Assembly: GCA_015228785.1 (NCBI GenBank)
Contig: JADGCU010000007.1
Span: 1-48,925, forward strand
Reading direction: 5' to 3'
DNA: 48,925 nt
DNA from: Candidatus Omnitrophota bacterium
GTDB taxonomy: Bacteria > Omnitrophota > Gorgyraeia > Zapsychrales > Fredricksoniimonadaceae
Part shown: piece after piece, positions 26,160-35,392 of the stretch
Layout of the letters: every line of letters starts with the position of its first letter
How positions within the stretch are numbered: the stretch's first letter is position 1
The notes under the pieces: generated by a model
Database searches by the model: none
What the model saw: only the letters and a program-made list of their open reading frames with translations
What the model was told of the DNA's origin: nothing
Translations under genes and position numbers: made by a program

Positions 26160-28988
26160 ATGCGGCTAATAAAGTCATTTAATGTTCTCGTTAATATCAT
26201 GATTGTTGTCTTTGTTATTCAGACAATATTCATGCCAGTGGCACTTGCTCAAGGCGCTTCAACGGTCTTGCCAGGTTCTGTCTCTGTATCGGGAGAAACG
26301 TTTAAGCCGCTGATGCTTCAGGGAGTTAACATTTATCCTAATGACCCGTTTCTTTTGAAATTCATTGTTAATCAGGGTGATTCTCGGGTTTCTGATGAAG
26401 ATCTTAGGAAACAATCAGAGCAGTTAATTAAGTATTTTCTGGCTTCTTTGACTGTTCCTGAGAAAGAGATGTGGGTTAATTTAAGCCCCTACGAGAAAGA
26501 TAGGATCATTCCTGATGGGTTCGGTAAAACTACGATGGGGCACGATTTGTTGGCGCAGGACTATGTTCTTAAGCAAATGGCCTCCGCGCTCATGAATCCG
26601 GAAAAAGAGTTAGGTCAAAAATTCTGGAGTCAGGTTTACAGCAAGGCCAAGGAACAGTTTGGTACGACAGATATTCCGTTGGATACATTTAACAAAGTTT
26701 GGATTGTTCCTGAAGGAGCTGTGATCTACGAACACGAAAAAGGCGCTCTTATTATTAAAAGTCATTTGAAGGTCATGCAGGAAGAAGATTATCTGGCATT
26801 GGAGGCCAATAAAAACAGCACCGAACATGGGTTGGGCAGCGTCACAGTGGAAGACCTTAAAAAAGGATCCACATTCTCCTCAGCGATCATGAGGGAGATT
26901 TTTATACCTGAGATCACACGGGAAGTGAATGAAGGGAAGGCCTTTGCGAACTTACGGCAGATCTATCATTCTTTGCTTCTGGCGAATTGGTATAAAAAGA
27001 GGTTGCAGGAAAGTTTGCTAGCTAAAGTTTACAGTGATAAGTCCAAGACAAATGGGGTGCATATTCCTGATCCAGCGATGAACAAAAGAGTTTATGAGCA
27101 ATACGTTTCTCAATTTAATAAAGGGGCGTTTAATTATATTAAAGAAGATGTGGATCCTGTCACACAGGAGATAACGCCAAGGAAATATTTCTCCGGCGGG
27201 GCAGATTTCACGCATGAAGCAGCGATGATCGTTAAGAAAGTCGATGGGAAATTGCCTGATGGCGAGTTTTCCGCTGTTGATGCCAAGTTGGCTCTGAGCA
27301 GGCGGAGTTTTCTTAAATTCTCGGGAGCAGCAGTCCTTGCGGCTTTCGGATTAGGAGCGCCATTAGCCAAGGCGGGAGAGCCGGTTGCCGCAGCGGCTAA
27401 GGCCGCTGCGCTGAAGCCTACTTATAGTTATCCGCCGGAATTAGCATTATTTGGTGAAGGGCTTGTCCCTAGCGGCCTTACCAAGGGATTGCCTTTAAAT
27501 TATGCGGGAGAAGAGGCGTTCCCTAATCCCTCCTGGACGAAAACAGGAACCAAGATGTCGGCGGTTCTTGAGTTTGGATTGATCCAGCAGCGGGAGCATG
27601 GGGATTTTACCATTATTAATTCTCTTGTAGCCCAGTCTGGTAAGGATGGACTGTTCTTTTTCAGAGGTAACAAATATTTTGCTTTAAATGACAGTGGGCG
27701 CAGAGTTTCTGTGAGAGGGCTCCCTCTGGAGTTGGTGCGGACAACGAATCGAACGGCTAAAGATAAGTGGTGGGAGACCTGGGATTGGGGTGTTAATGTC
27801 GCTGATGCTTCGGATATGATCAATTTGGCAATTGATGCTTATAACAGAACCACAAATGCAACGTATAAGAAACGATATCTTGCGTTTGTTAAGAGGTTGG
27901 CGATTACGTTGACATTGCTTCAGGATAAAACTAATGGCGGGCTGCGATATGGCCCCATGGGAGTATATTATTTTGATCCTCAGACAGGGAAGGTTGATTC
28001 TAATTATTTTTATAATTTAAAGACAACAGAATCAAACTTAAGAGCTTTGTATGCGTATCTTAATTTGTATGATGTGACACAGGATCAAAGGCATTTGGAC
28101 GTAGCGCTTAATATTTGGAAGTGGTTAATAGGGATGTATAACGGCGGCGCTGCTGTCTTTCATGAGGCGGAGAAGTTTTATTCTGCTGAGTGGGAAAAGA
28201 CTCCTCTTGGAACGGACCAGGAACAATTTAACACAATGACAACAGCCTTGGCGCCGATTTCTTTAATGCTATACAGTAACAATCGTAATGCCAGGGCAGC
28301 TTTTGGCGGTACTCTGGAAGAACGGATAGCGGTGGTTGAGGAAATGCTGGCAGCGACCAATAGACGGGTCGCTTTTACTGATCAGTATGGGGTGGCTGGA
28401 TATGCGCGCTCTGGTGAGGAGGCCGGGCACAATATGTTATCACCGGCTGTAAGCAGTGAGATGGCCTTGTTTCTTCTTGAGCTTTCCGCGTATTATCAGG
28501 ATATAGACGCGACGAAGGCTGCGGAATACAGAAGACAGTATGCGCAATTGATGGGGAATATAGGTTCTTTCTTTGATGATTATAGAGGAGGCCGAAGGAT
28601 TGCGCCAGATGCGATAGATGTAACAACTGGAGGAGCCGCCCCTCGGTCAGTAGGATGGACGGCGTCTTTGTCTTCAGGCACAGCATTTTCCAGGGCTCAA
28701 AAGGGGGGAGATTATGCGTTGCCAGGTGGATGGAATGGAGAGGTTCCAGAAGAACAAGCGATGATTTCTTCTCCTTCGGGGAATGTTAATAGTTATGGTG
28801 GTATCGATTTGAATCCGGCCATTGGGAATACAAAAATTGAACGCAATACAAATGGAATAGTTATTCCGGTGGCAGCGATCAATAGTATCGATGCGCATAT
28901 TTTAAGCGGGAATTTCACTGGATTCACGCCGGTCATTCAAAAGACGTTCTCTGTGGCTGATCTATCGACACTTGTGGGGACCAAATAA
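26160..28988 (+). CDS. Modular exported protein 2: chassis N-domain, internal Tat motif, toroid-like enzyme, GGID tail
   Basis: The protein has 942 residues. An N-terminal Sec-type signal or anchor (about 8-30, ALAQ) is followed by the shared N-terminal domain (about 31-347, ending RKYFSGG). The junction KLALS runs straight into a textbook twin-arginine signal: SRRSFLK (380-386), a hydrophobic core and an AKA cleavage-like site near 406. Residues about 430-800 look like an alpha/alpha-toroid, glycosidase-like fold (DMINLAIDAYNRT, TTESNLRALYAYLNLYD, WKWLIGMYNGG); the exact family is not recognised. The shared tail covers 880-942 (GGIDLN, GFTPVI). It lies 94 nt after gene 1, with a CAGGAGGG RBS. 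The internal Tat motif may be a relic of fusion or a working second export signal. Confidence 0.86.
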   Translation: MRLIKSFNVLVNIMIVVFVIQTIFMPVALAQGASTVLPGSVSVSGETFKPLMLQGVNIYPNDPFLLKFIVNQGDSRVSDEDLRKQSEQLIKYFLASLTVPEKEMWVNLSPYEKDRIIPDGFGKTTMGHDLLAQDYVLKQMASALMNPEKELGQKFWSQVYSKAKEQFGTTDIPLDTFNKVWIVPEGAVIYEHEKGALIIKSHLKVMQEEDYLALEANKNSTEHGLGSVTVEDLKKGSTFSSAIMREIFIPEITREVNEGKAFANLRQIYHSLLLANWYKKRLQESLLAKVYSDKSKTNGVHIPDPAMNKRVYEQYVSQFNKGAFNYIKEDVDPVTQEITPRKYFSGGADFTHEAAMIVKKVDGKLPDGEFSAVDAKLALSRRSFLKFSGAAVLAAFGLGAPLAKAGEPVAAAAKAAALKPTYSYPPELALFGEGLVPSGLTKGLPLNYAGEEAFPNPSWTKTGTKMSAVLEFGLIQQREHGDFTIINSLVAQSGKDGLFFFRGNKYFALNDSGRRVSVRGLPLELVRTTNRTAKDKWWETWDWGVNVADASDMINLAIDAYNRTTNATYKKRYLAFVKRLAITLTLLQDKTNGGLRYGPMGVYYFDPQTGKVDSNYFYNLKTTESNLRALYAYLNLYDVTQDQRHLDVALNIWKWLIGMYNGGAAVFHEAEKFYSAEWEKTPLGTDQEQFNTMTTALAPISLMLYSNNRNARAAFGGTLEERIAVVEEMLAATNRRVAFTDQYGVAGYARSGEEAGHNMLSPAVSSEMALFLLELSAYYQDIDATKAAEYRRQYAQLMGNIGSFFDDYRGGRRIAPDAIDVTTGGAAPRSVGWTASLSSGTAFSRAQKGGDYALPGGWNGEVPEEQAMISSPSGNVNSYGGIDLNPAIGNTKIERNTNGIVIPVAAINSIDAHILSGNFTGFTPVIQKTFSVADLSTLVGTK

Positions 28989-29392
28989 TTCCGTATGTGG
29001 GATGCTTAAATGGTTGTTTTGATCGACTCATATGTTGGCGATAGTGGTAGGATCCCCAGTCAGGAGGAGTGAGGTTTTTCTTTACAATCCTATATTTCGT
29101 TGGGGATGGTTTTAGCTAGCTATAATCATATAAAGCTACTCAATGACTCCGGTCAAAGGGTAGCTTTCGTGTTTTATGGGGAGGTTGGTCTTTCTTGAAG
29201 TCTGCTTTGTAGGATTTGATAAGAGGGTGAGCATTCTTGCGTTATGTCGCCGGATTTCTGGGTGTAGAGAACGAGAATATACTTAAAGTTCATTCTTTGT
29301 TAAAAACGGCAAAGAGATAGATTATATGTTACTCTTTTATAGAGTGGATATCTATCAGACTGAAATGGCACAAAATCTTCTTTAAGGAACGA
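28989..29392. other. Intergenic region upstream of modular gene 3
   Basis: No gene was found in these 404 bases. They hold a TATAAT box (29121-29126) and directly after it the second copy of the conserved UNCG hairpin. The remaining ~225 bases before the start are AT-rich, without a clear further structure. Confidence 0.5.
29121..29167 (+). ncRNA. Conserved UNCG-capped hairpin, copy 2, with adjoining -10 box
   Basis: AAAGCTAC (29132-29139) pairs with GTAGCTTT (29160-29167), enclosing TGAC-TCCG-GTCA (29144-29155). TATAAT at 29121-29126 would start transcription at about 29133, so the hairpin would form the very 5' end of the leader. A -35 TTGGGG is only 15 nt upstream of the -10, so the promoter is tentative. 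See copy 1 at 21600. Confidence 0.55.
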
Positions 29393-32300
29393 ATGTTGGG
29401 ATCGAACTTTTATTATTTCTGGAAAAGATCTGTTCATCTTATTCTTATTTTCTCTCTTTTATTCAGTCCGGCCTCTGTTTATGCCCAGAGTGCTTTTGTT
29501 TCTACGCTTCCTGAACCAGGCAAGATGATCGAACAGTCATCTGTGTTTGTGCCTGTCCTTGTGAGAGGTCTGGCCGTCCATCCTGAAAAACCGCTTTATT
29601 TTGAGTTCCTTGTTGATTCTGGCAATGATTCCTCAGACCAGACGGTTATTAAAGAGCAAGGCGAACGCATTGCTAAGTATTTTCTTGCCGCAGTGACAGT
29701 TCCCGAGGAACAGCTTTGGGTGAATTTGTCCCCGTATGAGCAGGATCGGATCATTGATGAAGGCTTGGGGCAGACTGTTCTTGGTCGGGATATGTTGGCT
29801 CAGGATTATGTTCTTAAGCAGTTGACCTCATCGTTGATCTATCCGGAGAAAGGTTTGGGGAAGGATTTCTGGGCAAGGATATATCAGGAAGCTCAGGATA
29901 AATTTGGAACGACGGATATTCCTGTCGATACCTTCAATAAGGTTTGGATCATGCCTGAGAAGGCAGAGGTGTTTGAAAAGGGAAATGCTGTTTACGTGAC
30001 GCAAGCCAAGCTTAAGGTGATGTTGGATAGTGATCGCCTGGCCATGGCGAAGAATGAATCCGATGCTGTGTCTAATGAGAAAGCGGCTTTTACCAAAGCA
30101 CTCATGCGCGAGATCGTTATTCCGGCTATTGAGCGCGAAGTTAATGAGGGAAGAAATTTTTCGGTCATTCGCCAGGTTTATTATGCGGCGATCCTGGCCA
30201 AGTGGTACAGGGAGCGCATTCAAAATACGCTTCTTGCTGATGCGTATGTGGGCAAGAACCGTGTTGCGGGGGTTCTTTCTGATGAGAAGGCGCTTAAGGA
30301 AGAGATCTATCAGCGTTATATTGCGGCGTATAAGAAAGGGGTTTTTAACTATATCAAGGATGACGTTAATGCGCAGACGGGGGAAACCCTTGCGCGTAAA
30401 TACTTTTCCGGTGGCGTGGCTGATTTTGGATTGAGGGATATCCCGTTATCGCGGGCCGGTGAATTGGCGATGGCAGGCCGTAGTGTAGGCGAGACTTTTA
30501 AAGTTGAATTGGCCATGTCAGCGGGAGGCATACAGAACAGCAGCGTACCCGTTTGGTGGCGTGATGTGGGAAAAACGCAGATTGTGATGTCATTGCCGGT
30601 GTCAGCGTTGCGACGGGAAAAGAATGATGCCGGCATTGGTAAGTTTACAGACTTGCCTGTCTTTTACCGTGAAGCGCATAGAAAACAGGGAGTGACGGTC
30701 TTAAATCTTCTTCCGCATTACGCTATTGCGTACGAAAGTCCGTATGCGCCGGTGTCTTTGTATGCCTTGAATGAAGATAATATCGATTGGGGTTCTGCGA
30801 TCAAGATGCTGTCTGTCGATGGTCGGTCGATATCGACTCTGGCAAGCCCGGATAAACAGCGTGAGATTGATTTTCAGGATGTTCGTCGTCGCGAGCATGA
30901 CATTGCCGGGAAAGTTTATGATCTTTTTAAAGAGCGACATATAGATCGAAGAACAGACCTTGCCCTGGAATTCGAGGCATTTATTTCCGGATCAACGCGA
31001 TTAGGTCGGGAGCTTCAATCATATGCGCAGTTTATGGCAACGCATGAAACAGGTAAGAGCGGGAAGAATGTGGAGGTGCATCTTTTTGCCCAGTGGCTTG
31101 CGTATCGGCAGCTGAAGGAGGCTCTTGCTGATATCCATGCTGAGGGTGGGCGTGTTATTTTTGATGTACCCTTTTTTCGTGGCAAGGATGGGGTGGATGT
31201 CCGGGAGCATCCGAAGTATTTTCGTGATGTGAAGGACAAGTCCCCGGGCTTGAACAAGCCCTGGGCCAAGTTTAGCTGGCAGGATTTAGCTTTATGGAAC
31301 TGGAATGCGGTCAAGGAGAACGATTTCGAGTTCATTACGGCGCCGTTTCGTCACTGGTTGGATTTCGGATTTGACGGGGCGAGGCTTGATGCCATTCATT
31401 TCGCTTACGACATTGGCCAGGATAATGCTCTGAATGAACCGGGTGACGCGTTGGTGGGCGTGTTGGGCAAGTTGTTCAAGGATCGAAACGCCTTTGTGGT
31501 GGCGGAAGCTTTTGAGGGAATGAAAGATAAGGTTGAGCGTCATGGCATTTTGGCTATCGATGGAATCTTCAAGCGACTGAGCACTCATGATGATAATGTC
31601 CGGCGTTATCATGAAAATGGAGCTAATTTCAACAAGGATTTCTTGAATGCCCGCAGAGAGGATGCGAACAATGCTGAGACGTCCGGGTTTATAGGGGTTA
31701 CGATCGGGGATCTTGAGGGGGATGATCGTCCGATCAAGATAGAGAAGGACGGAAGTTCTTACTGGCGTTATCGCATCCCGATGCCGCAGGACCCTGATTA
31801 TCAGAAGCGTGCGGGTGTTGATCAGGGGGCTTTTGTGGAGTTTCATACGCAAGCTCATCCCCAATATTATCGCCAGGCTGTTCCGGTCCTCGAAGATCCG
31901 CCGGAGGTCTTGGCGCTTGTTCGGGATATCTTTAATACGACCGCGGATTCTTTTATCAAGCATTTCAACAGGAACGGTGCCGAGGTCGTTGAGATATGGG
32001 CGGCCAGCCGCGACTGGTTTTTCGAGCAGTGGGGGCGTGATACGTTTATCGCTTTGCCCGGAACCTTGCTCGCAACTGGGCGTTTTGAGGAGGCCAAGGC
32101 TGTCATACGAAGTTTTGCGAAGTTTGAGAAAGATGGCCTGATCCCTAACCGGATTCCGGATTCTCAACACCCTGAGTGGAATGAGTACAATACTGTCGAC
32201 GGGCCGATGTGGTTTATTGCTTCAGTTAAGAAATATTTGGAATATACGGATGACCAGGAGTTTGCTGTTGAGATGTTGCCCGTCGTTCGTCGCATTCTGG

Positions 32301-33517
32301 CGGCGTATGAAAAGGGAACAGGATTTGATCAGCATAAGCACATTAACGCGGACCCTAAACAAAATGTCCGGCGCATTGCGATGGATTCCAACGACAAGCT
32401 CATCATCAGTCCTTCTCAGGCAACCTGGATGGACGCAGATCCGCATGGACACGGAGCGGTCACGCCTCGAAATGGAAAGGCGGTTGAGATCAACGCCCTG
32501 TGGTATGCGAATTTGAAGTTTCTGACAACCCTGTTGTCAAAAGCCCGGGATTCTTTGCCGCCTGAGGCCCCTCAGTTTGACGGGATCAAAGACGTCAAGC
32601 GGGAGATCAGGAGACTCGAGAAGTTGGCAGGGGAGGTCAAAGAAAGTTTTAATGCTAAATTTTGGAATGACCGTTTATGGACCGATGGTTCTGGGAAGAT
32701 CGAGAATTGTCTTTTTGATGTCATTGAGGGCGATCCGCATGGCGGCGCTGTTCGCCCCAATATGATTTTTGCTGTTAGTCATGGTGAAGATCTGCTTTCC
32801 TCAGATAGACAGCAAAAAGTCCTTGAAGCGGTTACGAATGACCTGCTAACCCCTAAGGGGCTGCGGACGCTCTCTCCCAGGGACCGTCCGAATTATAAAT
32901 CTTTTTACGATACGGACAGCCAGCCTTTCCCGGGAGAACCGATGTTTTATAAACACAAGGATTATAGTTATCATCAGGGAACGGTTTGGCCGTGGTTGAT
33001 CGGGGCTTATGTGGATGCGACGGTCCGTGTCATGCGTGATCAGGGAAAAAGTACTGAGGAGATCCGCTCCCGGGTCAAGGATATTCTGTCACCGCTTGTT
33101 ACAGATCTTTTGAGCATGGGGTCTTTACATGAAGTTTACGATGCCGAACCTCGTCAGGATGGACAGCGTCGTCCTGGCGGGACTTCATCACAGACCTGGA
33201 GCGTGGCGGAAGTGTTTCGCCCTTTAATGGAATATGGAATTCTTCCTGACTCGAAGAGAGAATATTTAAGTAGCGGTCAGGAAAAAGCGCAGGCAATTGA
33301 TACCTCGACGGGTGGTATTGATATCCAGAATATTAATGTGACGCAAAGTCGGTCTTCAGATGGTGAGAAGATCAAGTTTGACAGCAGTGCCCTGCGTGAA
33401 TTAATACAAGATGGTTTTAATGGTTTTACGCCGGTGATCATTAACATTACGCCGATCCAAAATCCTTCGATCTTTCTTGGTGTTAAGCAAGCGGATTTGA
33501 TAGAGTCGAAAGTATAA
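29393..33517 (+). CDS. Modular exported protein 3: chassis N-domain, GH13/77-like plus GH133 debranching domains, GGID tail
   Basis: The protein has 1374 residues. A Sec signal (1-31, VYAQ) and the shared N-domain (about 32-341, ending RKYFSGG) are followed by the junction VELAMS (371-376). Residues about 385-800 form an alpha-amylase-superfamily barrel: SLYALNEDNIDW, the nucleophile region DGARLDA (D666), VVAEAFEG (E705, likely acid/base) and STHDDN (H732-D733). Residues about 845-1290 match the amylo-alpha-1,6-glucosidase (GH133) domain: GRDTFIALPG, LIPNRIPD, TWMDADP, VTPRNGKAVEINALWY, LRTLSPRD, YHQGTVWPWLIG. A glucanotransferase-like plus a glucosidase domain echoes eukaryotic-type glycogen debranching enzyme, but with an export signal. 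The tail is 1307-1374 (GGIDIQ, GFTPVIINITP). RBS AAGGAAC. Confidence 0.9.
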   Translation: MLGSNFYYFWKRSVHLILIFSLLFSPASVYAQSAFVSTLPEPGKMIEQSSVFVPVLVRGLAVHPEKPLYFEFLVDSGNDSSDQTVIKEQGERIAKYFLAAVTVPEEQLWVNLSPYEQDRIIDEGLGQTVLGRDMLAQDYVLKQLTSSLIYPEKGLGKDFWARIYQEAQDKFGTTDIPVDTFNKVWIMPEKAEVFEKGNAVYVTQAKLKVMLDSDRLAMAKNESDAVSNEKAAFTKALMREIVIPAIEREVNEGRNFSVIRQVYYAAILAKWYRERIQNTLLADAYVGKNRVAGVLSDEKALKEEIYQRYIAAYKKGVFNYIKDDVNAQTGETLARKYFSGGVADFGLRDIPLSRAGELAMAGRSVGETFKVELAMSAGGIQNSSVPVWWRDVGKTQIVMSLPVSALRREKNDAGIGKFTDLPVFYREAHRKQGVTVLNLLPHYAIAYESPYAPVSLYALNEDNIDWGSAIKMLSVDGRSISTLASPDKQREIDFQDVRRREHDIAGKVYDLFKERHIDRRTDLALEFEAFISGSTRLGRELQSYAQFMATHETGKSGKNVEVHLFAQWLAYRQLKEALADIHAEGGRVIFDVPFFRGKDGVDVREHPKYFRDVKDKSPGLNKPWAKFSWQDLALWNWNAVKENDFEFITAPFRHWLDFGFDGARLDAIHFAYDIGQDNALNEPGDALVGVLGKLFKDRNAFVVAEAFEGMKDKVERHGILAIDGIFKRLSTHDDNVRRYHENGANFNKDFLNARREDANNAETSGFIGVTIGDLEGDDRPIKIEKDGSSYWRYRIPMPQDPDYQKRAGVDQGAFVEFHTQAHPQYYRQAVPVLEDPPEVLALVRDIFNTTADSFIKHFNRNGAEVVEIWAASRDWFFEQWGRDTFIALPGTLLATGRFEEAKAVIRSFAKFEKDGLIPNRIPDSQHPEWNEYNTVDGPMWFIASVKKYLEYTDDQEFAVEMLPVVRRILAAYEKGTGFDQHKHINADPKQNVRRIAMDSNDKLIISPSQATWMDADPHGHGAVTPRNGKAVEINALWYANLKFLTTLLSKARDSLPPEAPQFDGIKDVKREIRRLEKLAGEVKESFNAKFWNDRLWTDGSGKIENCLFDVIEGDPHGGAVRPNMIFAVSHGEDLLSSDRQQKVLEAVTNDLLTPKGLRTLSPRDRPNYKSFYDTDSQPFPGEPMFYKHKDYSYHQGTVWPWLIGAYVDATVRVMRDQGKSTEEIRSRVKDILSPLVTDLLSMGSLHEVYDAEPRQDGQRRPGGTSSQTWSVAEVFRPLMEYGILPDSKREYLSSGQEKAQAIDTSTGGIDIQNINVTQSRSSDGEKIKFDSSALRELIQDGFNGFTPVIINITPIQNPSIFLGVKQADLIESKV

Positions 33518-33659
33518 AGAAAGCGGTCTTACGGAATTATTAAGCTGATTGAGTTCGCCCATCTCCTTCCCTTACCTTTTTATGAAAGTTGTCATAAGAA
33601 TATTCTTCATCATTGATGGCTGCTTAAGAAATTAAGGAAGGATGGTGTCCGGAGAAACG

Positions 33660-33730
33660 TTGCAAGAATTCTTTTTTACAGTATAATTTCCCTTCAACGG
33701 TTTGATTGCGGAACAATATGTGCTTGAAGG
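33660..33730 (+). promoter_or_regulatory. Promoter and short leader stem of the aldolase operon
   Basis: TTGCAA (33660-33665) and TATAAT (33682-33687) are 16 nt apart. In the predicted leader, CCTTCAA (33691-33697) pairs with TTGAAGG (33724-33730) close to the likely transcription start. Confidence 0.6.
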
Positions 33731-33772
33731 CGTGGCATAGGATAAATCAGGGCTTTATTAAAAGGAGAGACC

Positions 33773-34723
33773 ATGTTCAGAGATAAGATCAAGGTTCTGG
33801 ATTGTACGATAAGAGATGGCGGACTTATTAATGATCACGATTTTGATGTCCGCTTTGTACGTGAGGTTTACAAGGCTGTTTCTGCGGCCGGTGTTGATTA
33901 TATGGAGATCGGCTATAAGAATTCGAAGAAACTGTTTCCGGCCAAGGATTTCGGGATCTGGAAATTTTGCGATGATGCGGATATTCACAAGGTTATTGAC
34001 GGGATTCCTTCTAAGACCAAGATTTCGGTCATGGTTGATGTGGATCGTGTCGATGTGGATGATGTGCTCCCTAAGAAGGATAGCCCGGTCAGTATGGTCC
34101 GTACGGCGTGTTATGTGAAGGATGTGGATAAGGCGATCCACCTGGCTAATCAGTTTTCTGCCAAGGGATATGAGACAGCAGTGAACCTTATGGCCATTTC
34201 ACGTGCTTTGGACAATGAGCTTACCGAATGCCTGCATCAGCTTGAGGAGGAGTGCAGGGCGAATGTTATTTATATTGTTGATAGTAATGGCGCGCTTTAT
34301 CAGGAGACAACAGAGTTTTTGATCAAGAAGGCCAAGAGCATTCTTAAATCCAAGGAAGTCGGGATCCATGCGCACAACAATCAGCAGTTGGCCTTCGGCA
34401 ATTCGATTGAGGCGATTATCCACAATGCCAATTATGTGGACGCAACGGTTTACGGCATGGGGCGCGCTGCGGGCAATTGTCCGCTGGAACTTATGTTGGG
34501 ATTCTTGAAGAATCCGAAATATGATATCCGGCCGATCCTGGATTTGATCTCCAAGGAATTTATTCCTCTTCGGGAGAAATTGGAGTGGGGGTATATTATC
34601 CCTTACGCGATCGCAGGGATTTTAGATGAGCATCCACGTGCTGCGATCGCATTGCGCGAGAGCAGTGAGAAGGAGAATTACCGCGAATTCTACGAGAGCC
34701 TTGTAGGAGAGGTTGAGGAATAA
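33773..34723 (+). CDS. HMGL-like (DRE-TIM) aldolase/carboxyltransferase-family protein
   Basis: The protein has 316 residues. It shows DRE-TIM metallolyase motifs: DCTIRDGG (D10-G17) at the first strand, VDYMEIGYK, IVDSNGA, the metal-binding HAHNN (199-203) and VDATVYGMGRAAGN. Its closest relatives appear to be aldolase-catalytic-domain proteins akin to 4-hydroxy-2-oxovalerate aldolase, some of which lie in polysaccharide or nucleotide-sugar clusters. It probably makes or splits a 2-oxo acid; the exact substrate is unknown. The KDPG-type aldolase gene follows 1 nt after its stop. RBS AAAGGAGAG. Confidence 0.87.
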   Translation: MFRDKIKVLDCTIRDGGLINDHDFDVRFVREVYKAVSAAGVDYMEIGYKNSKKLFPAKDFGIWKFCDDADIHKVIDGIPSKTKISVMVDVDRVDVDDVLPKKDSPVSMVRTACYVKDVDKAIHLANQFSAKGYETAVNLMAISRALDNELTECLHQLEEECRANVIYIVDSNGALYQETTEFLIKKAKSILKSKEVGIHAHNNQQLAFGNSIEAIIHNANYVDATVYGMGRAAGNCPLELMLGFLKNPKYDIRPILDLISKEFIPLREKLEWGYIIPYAIAGILDEHPRAAIALRESSEKENYREFYESLVGEVEE

Positions 34724-34724
34724 G

Positions 34725-35375
34725 GTGGACGTTGCACTGTTTAAGAAATTACCGATCCTGGGGATCATACGAGGTATCGGGACAAAAGATCTTGAGCCTT
34801 TGCTTGAGACTGTTGAGATGTCCGGTTTAAAGACAATCGAGATTACCATGAATACCGAGGGTGCGGCCCGACTGATCAGTCGGGCCGTTTCCTTATCTGG
34901 TAAGCGTTTGATGATTGGCGCGGGAACGGTCTTGAATATGTCGAGTCTAAAGAGTGCGCTTGATGCGGGGGCCTCTTTCATCGTGATGCCCGTTCTGGTC
35001 AAGGACGTCATGGCTTATTGTGTCAAGCACCGGATCCCTGCTTTTCCTGGCGCTTTGACACCCCAGGAGATCCATGCGGCCTGGCGTGCTGGCGCGACCA
35101 TGGTCAAGGTTTTCCCCTCGAGTGTTTGGGGGCCGAAATATTTCAGTGAGATAAAAGGGCCTTTTAATGATGTGGAGCTCTTGGCGTGTGGTGGGGTAAC
35201 AGCTCAAAATATGGGAACATATTTCTCCAGTGGCGCAGATGCTGTCAGTTTCGGGTCGAGCGTATTTAAGAAAGAGTGGCTCGAGCAGGGAGATTTTCGA
35301 AAGATCGGTCGGTCGATAAAAGGATATATTCATGGATTTAAATCGCGGAATCCAGCGTTTCCTGTTTCTTTCTAA
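34725..35375 (+). CDS. eda: KDPG/KHG-type 2-keto-3-deoxy aldolase
   Basis: The protein has 216 residues, read from the GTG at 34725 with GAGG 7 nt upstream; a TTG at 34713 would overlap the previous gene. Class I KDPG aldolase motifs are present: LPILGIIRG, the catalytic EIT (Glu39), GAGTVL, the FPGALTPQE loop, the Schiff-base lysine in MVKVFPS (Lys128) and CGGVT. The family splits 2-keto-3-deoxy sugar acids to pyruvate and an aldehyde. No dehydratase or sugar kinase gene is adjacent, so an Entner-Doudoroff role is not shown here. Confidence 0.88.
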   Translation: MDVALFKKLPILGIIRGIGTKDLEPLLETVEMSGLKTIEITMNTEGAARLISRAVSLSGKRLMIGAGTVLNMSSLKSALDAGASFIVMPVLVKDVMAYCVKHRIPAFPGALTPQEIHAAWRAGATMVKVFPSSVWGPKYFSEIKGPFNDVELLACGGVTAQNMGTYFSSGADAVSFGSSVFKKEWLEQGDFRKIGRSIKGYIHGFKSRNPAFPVSF

Positions 35376-35392
35376 TATAGGAGGTTGATCTC

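Noticed and set aside
31292-32170. Long open frame (292 codons) on the minus strand inside modular gene 3
   Set aside because: It lies opposite a clearly coding GH13/GH133 region, has no recognisable motif and is explained by codon bias of the + strand gene. Similar shadows opposite rsmH, hydA and gene 1 were dropped for the same reason.
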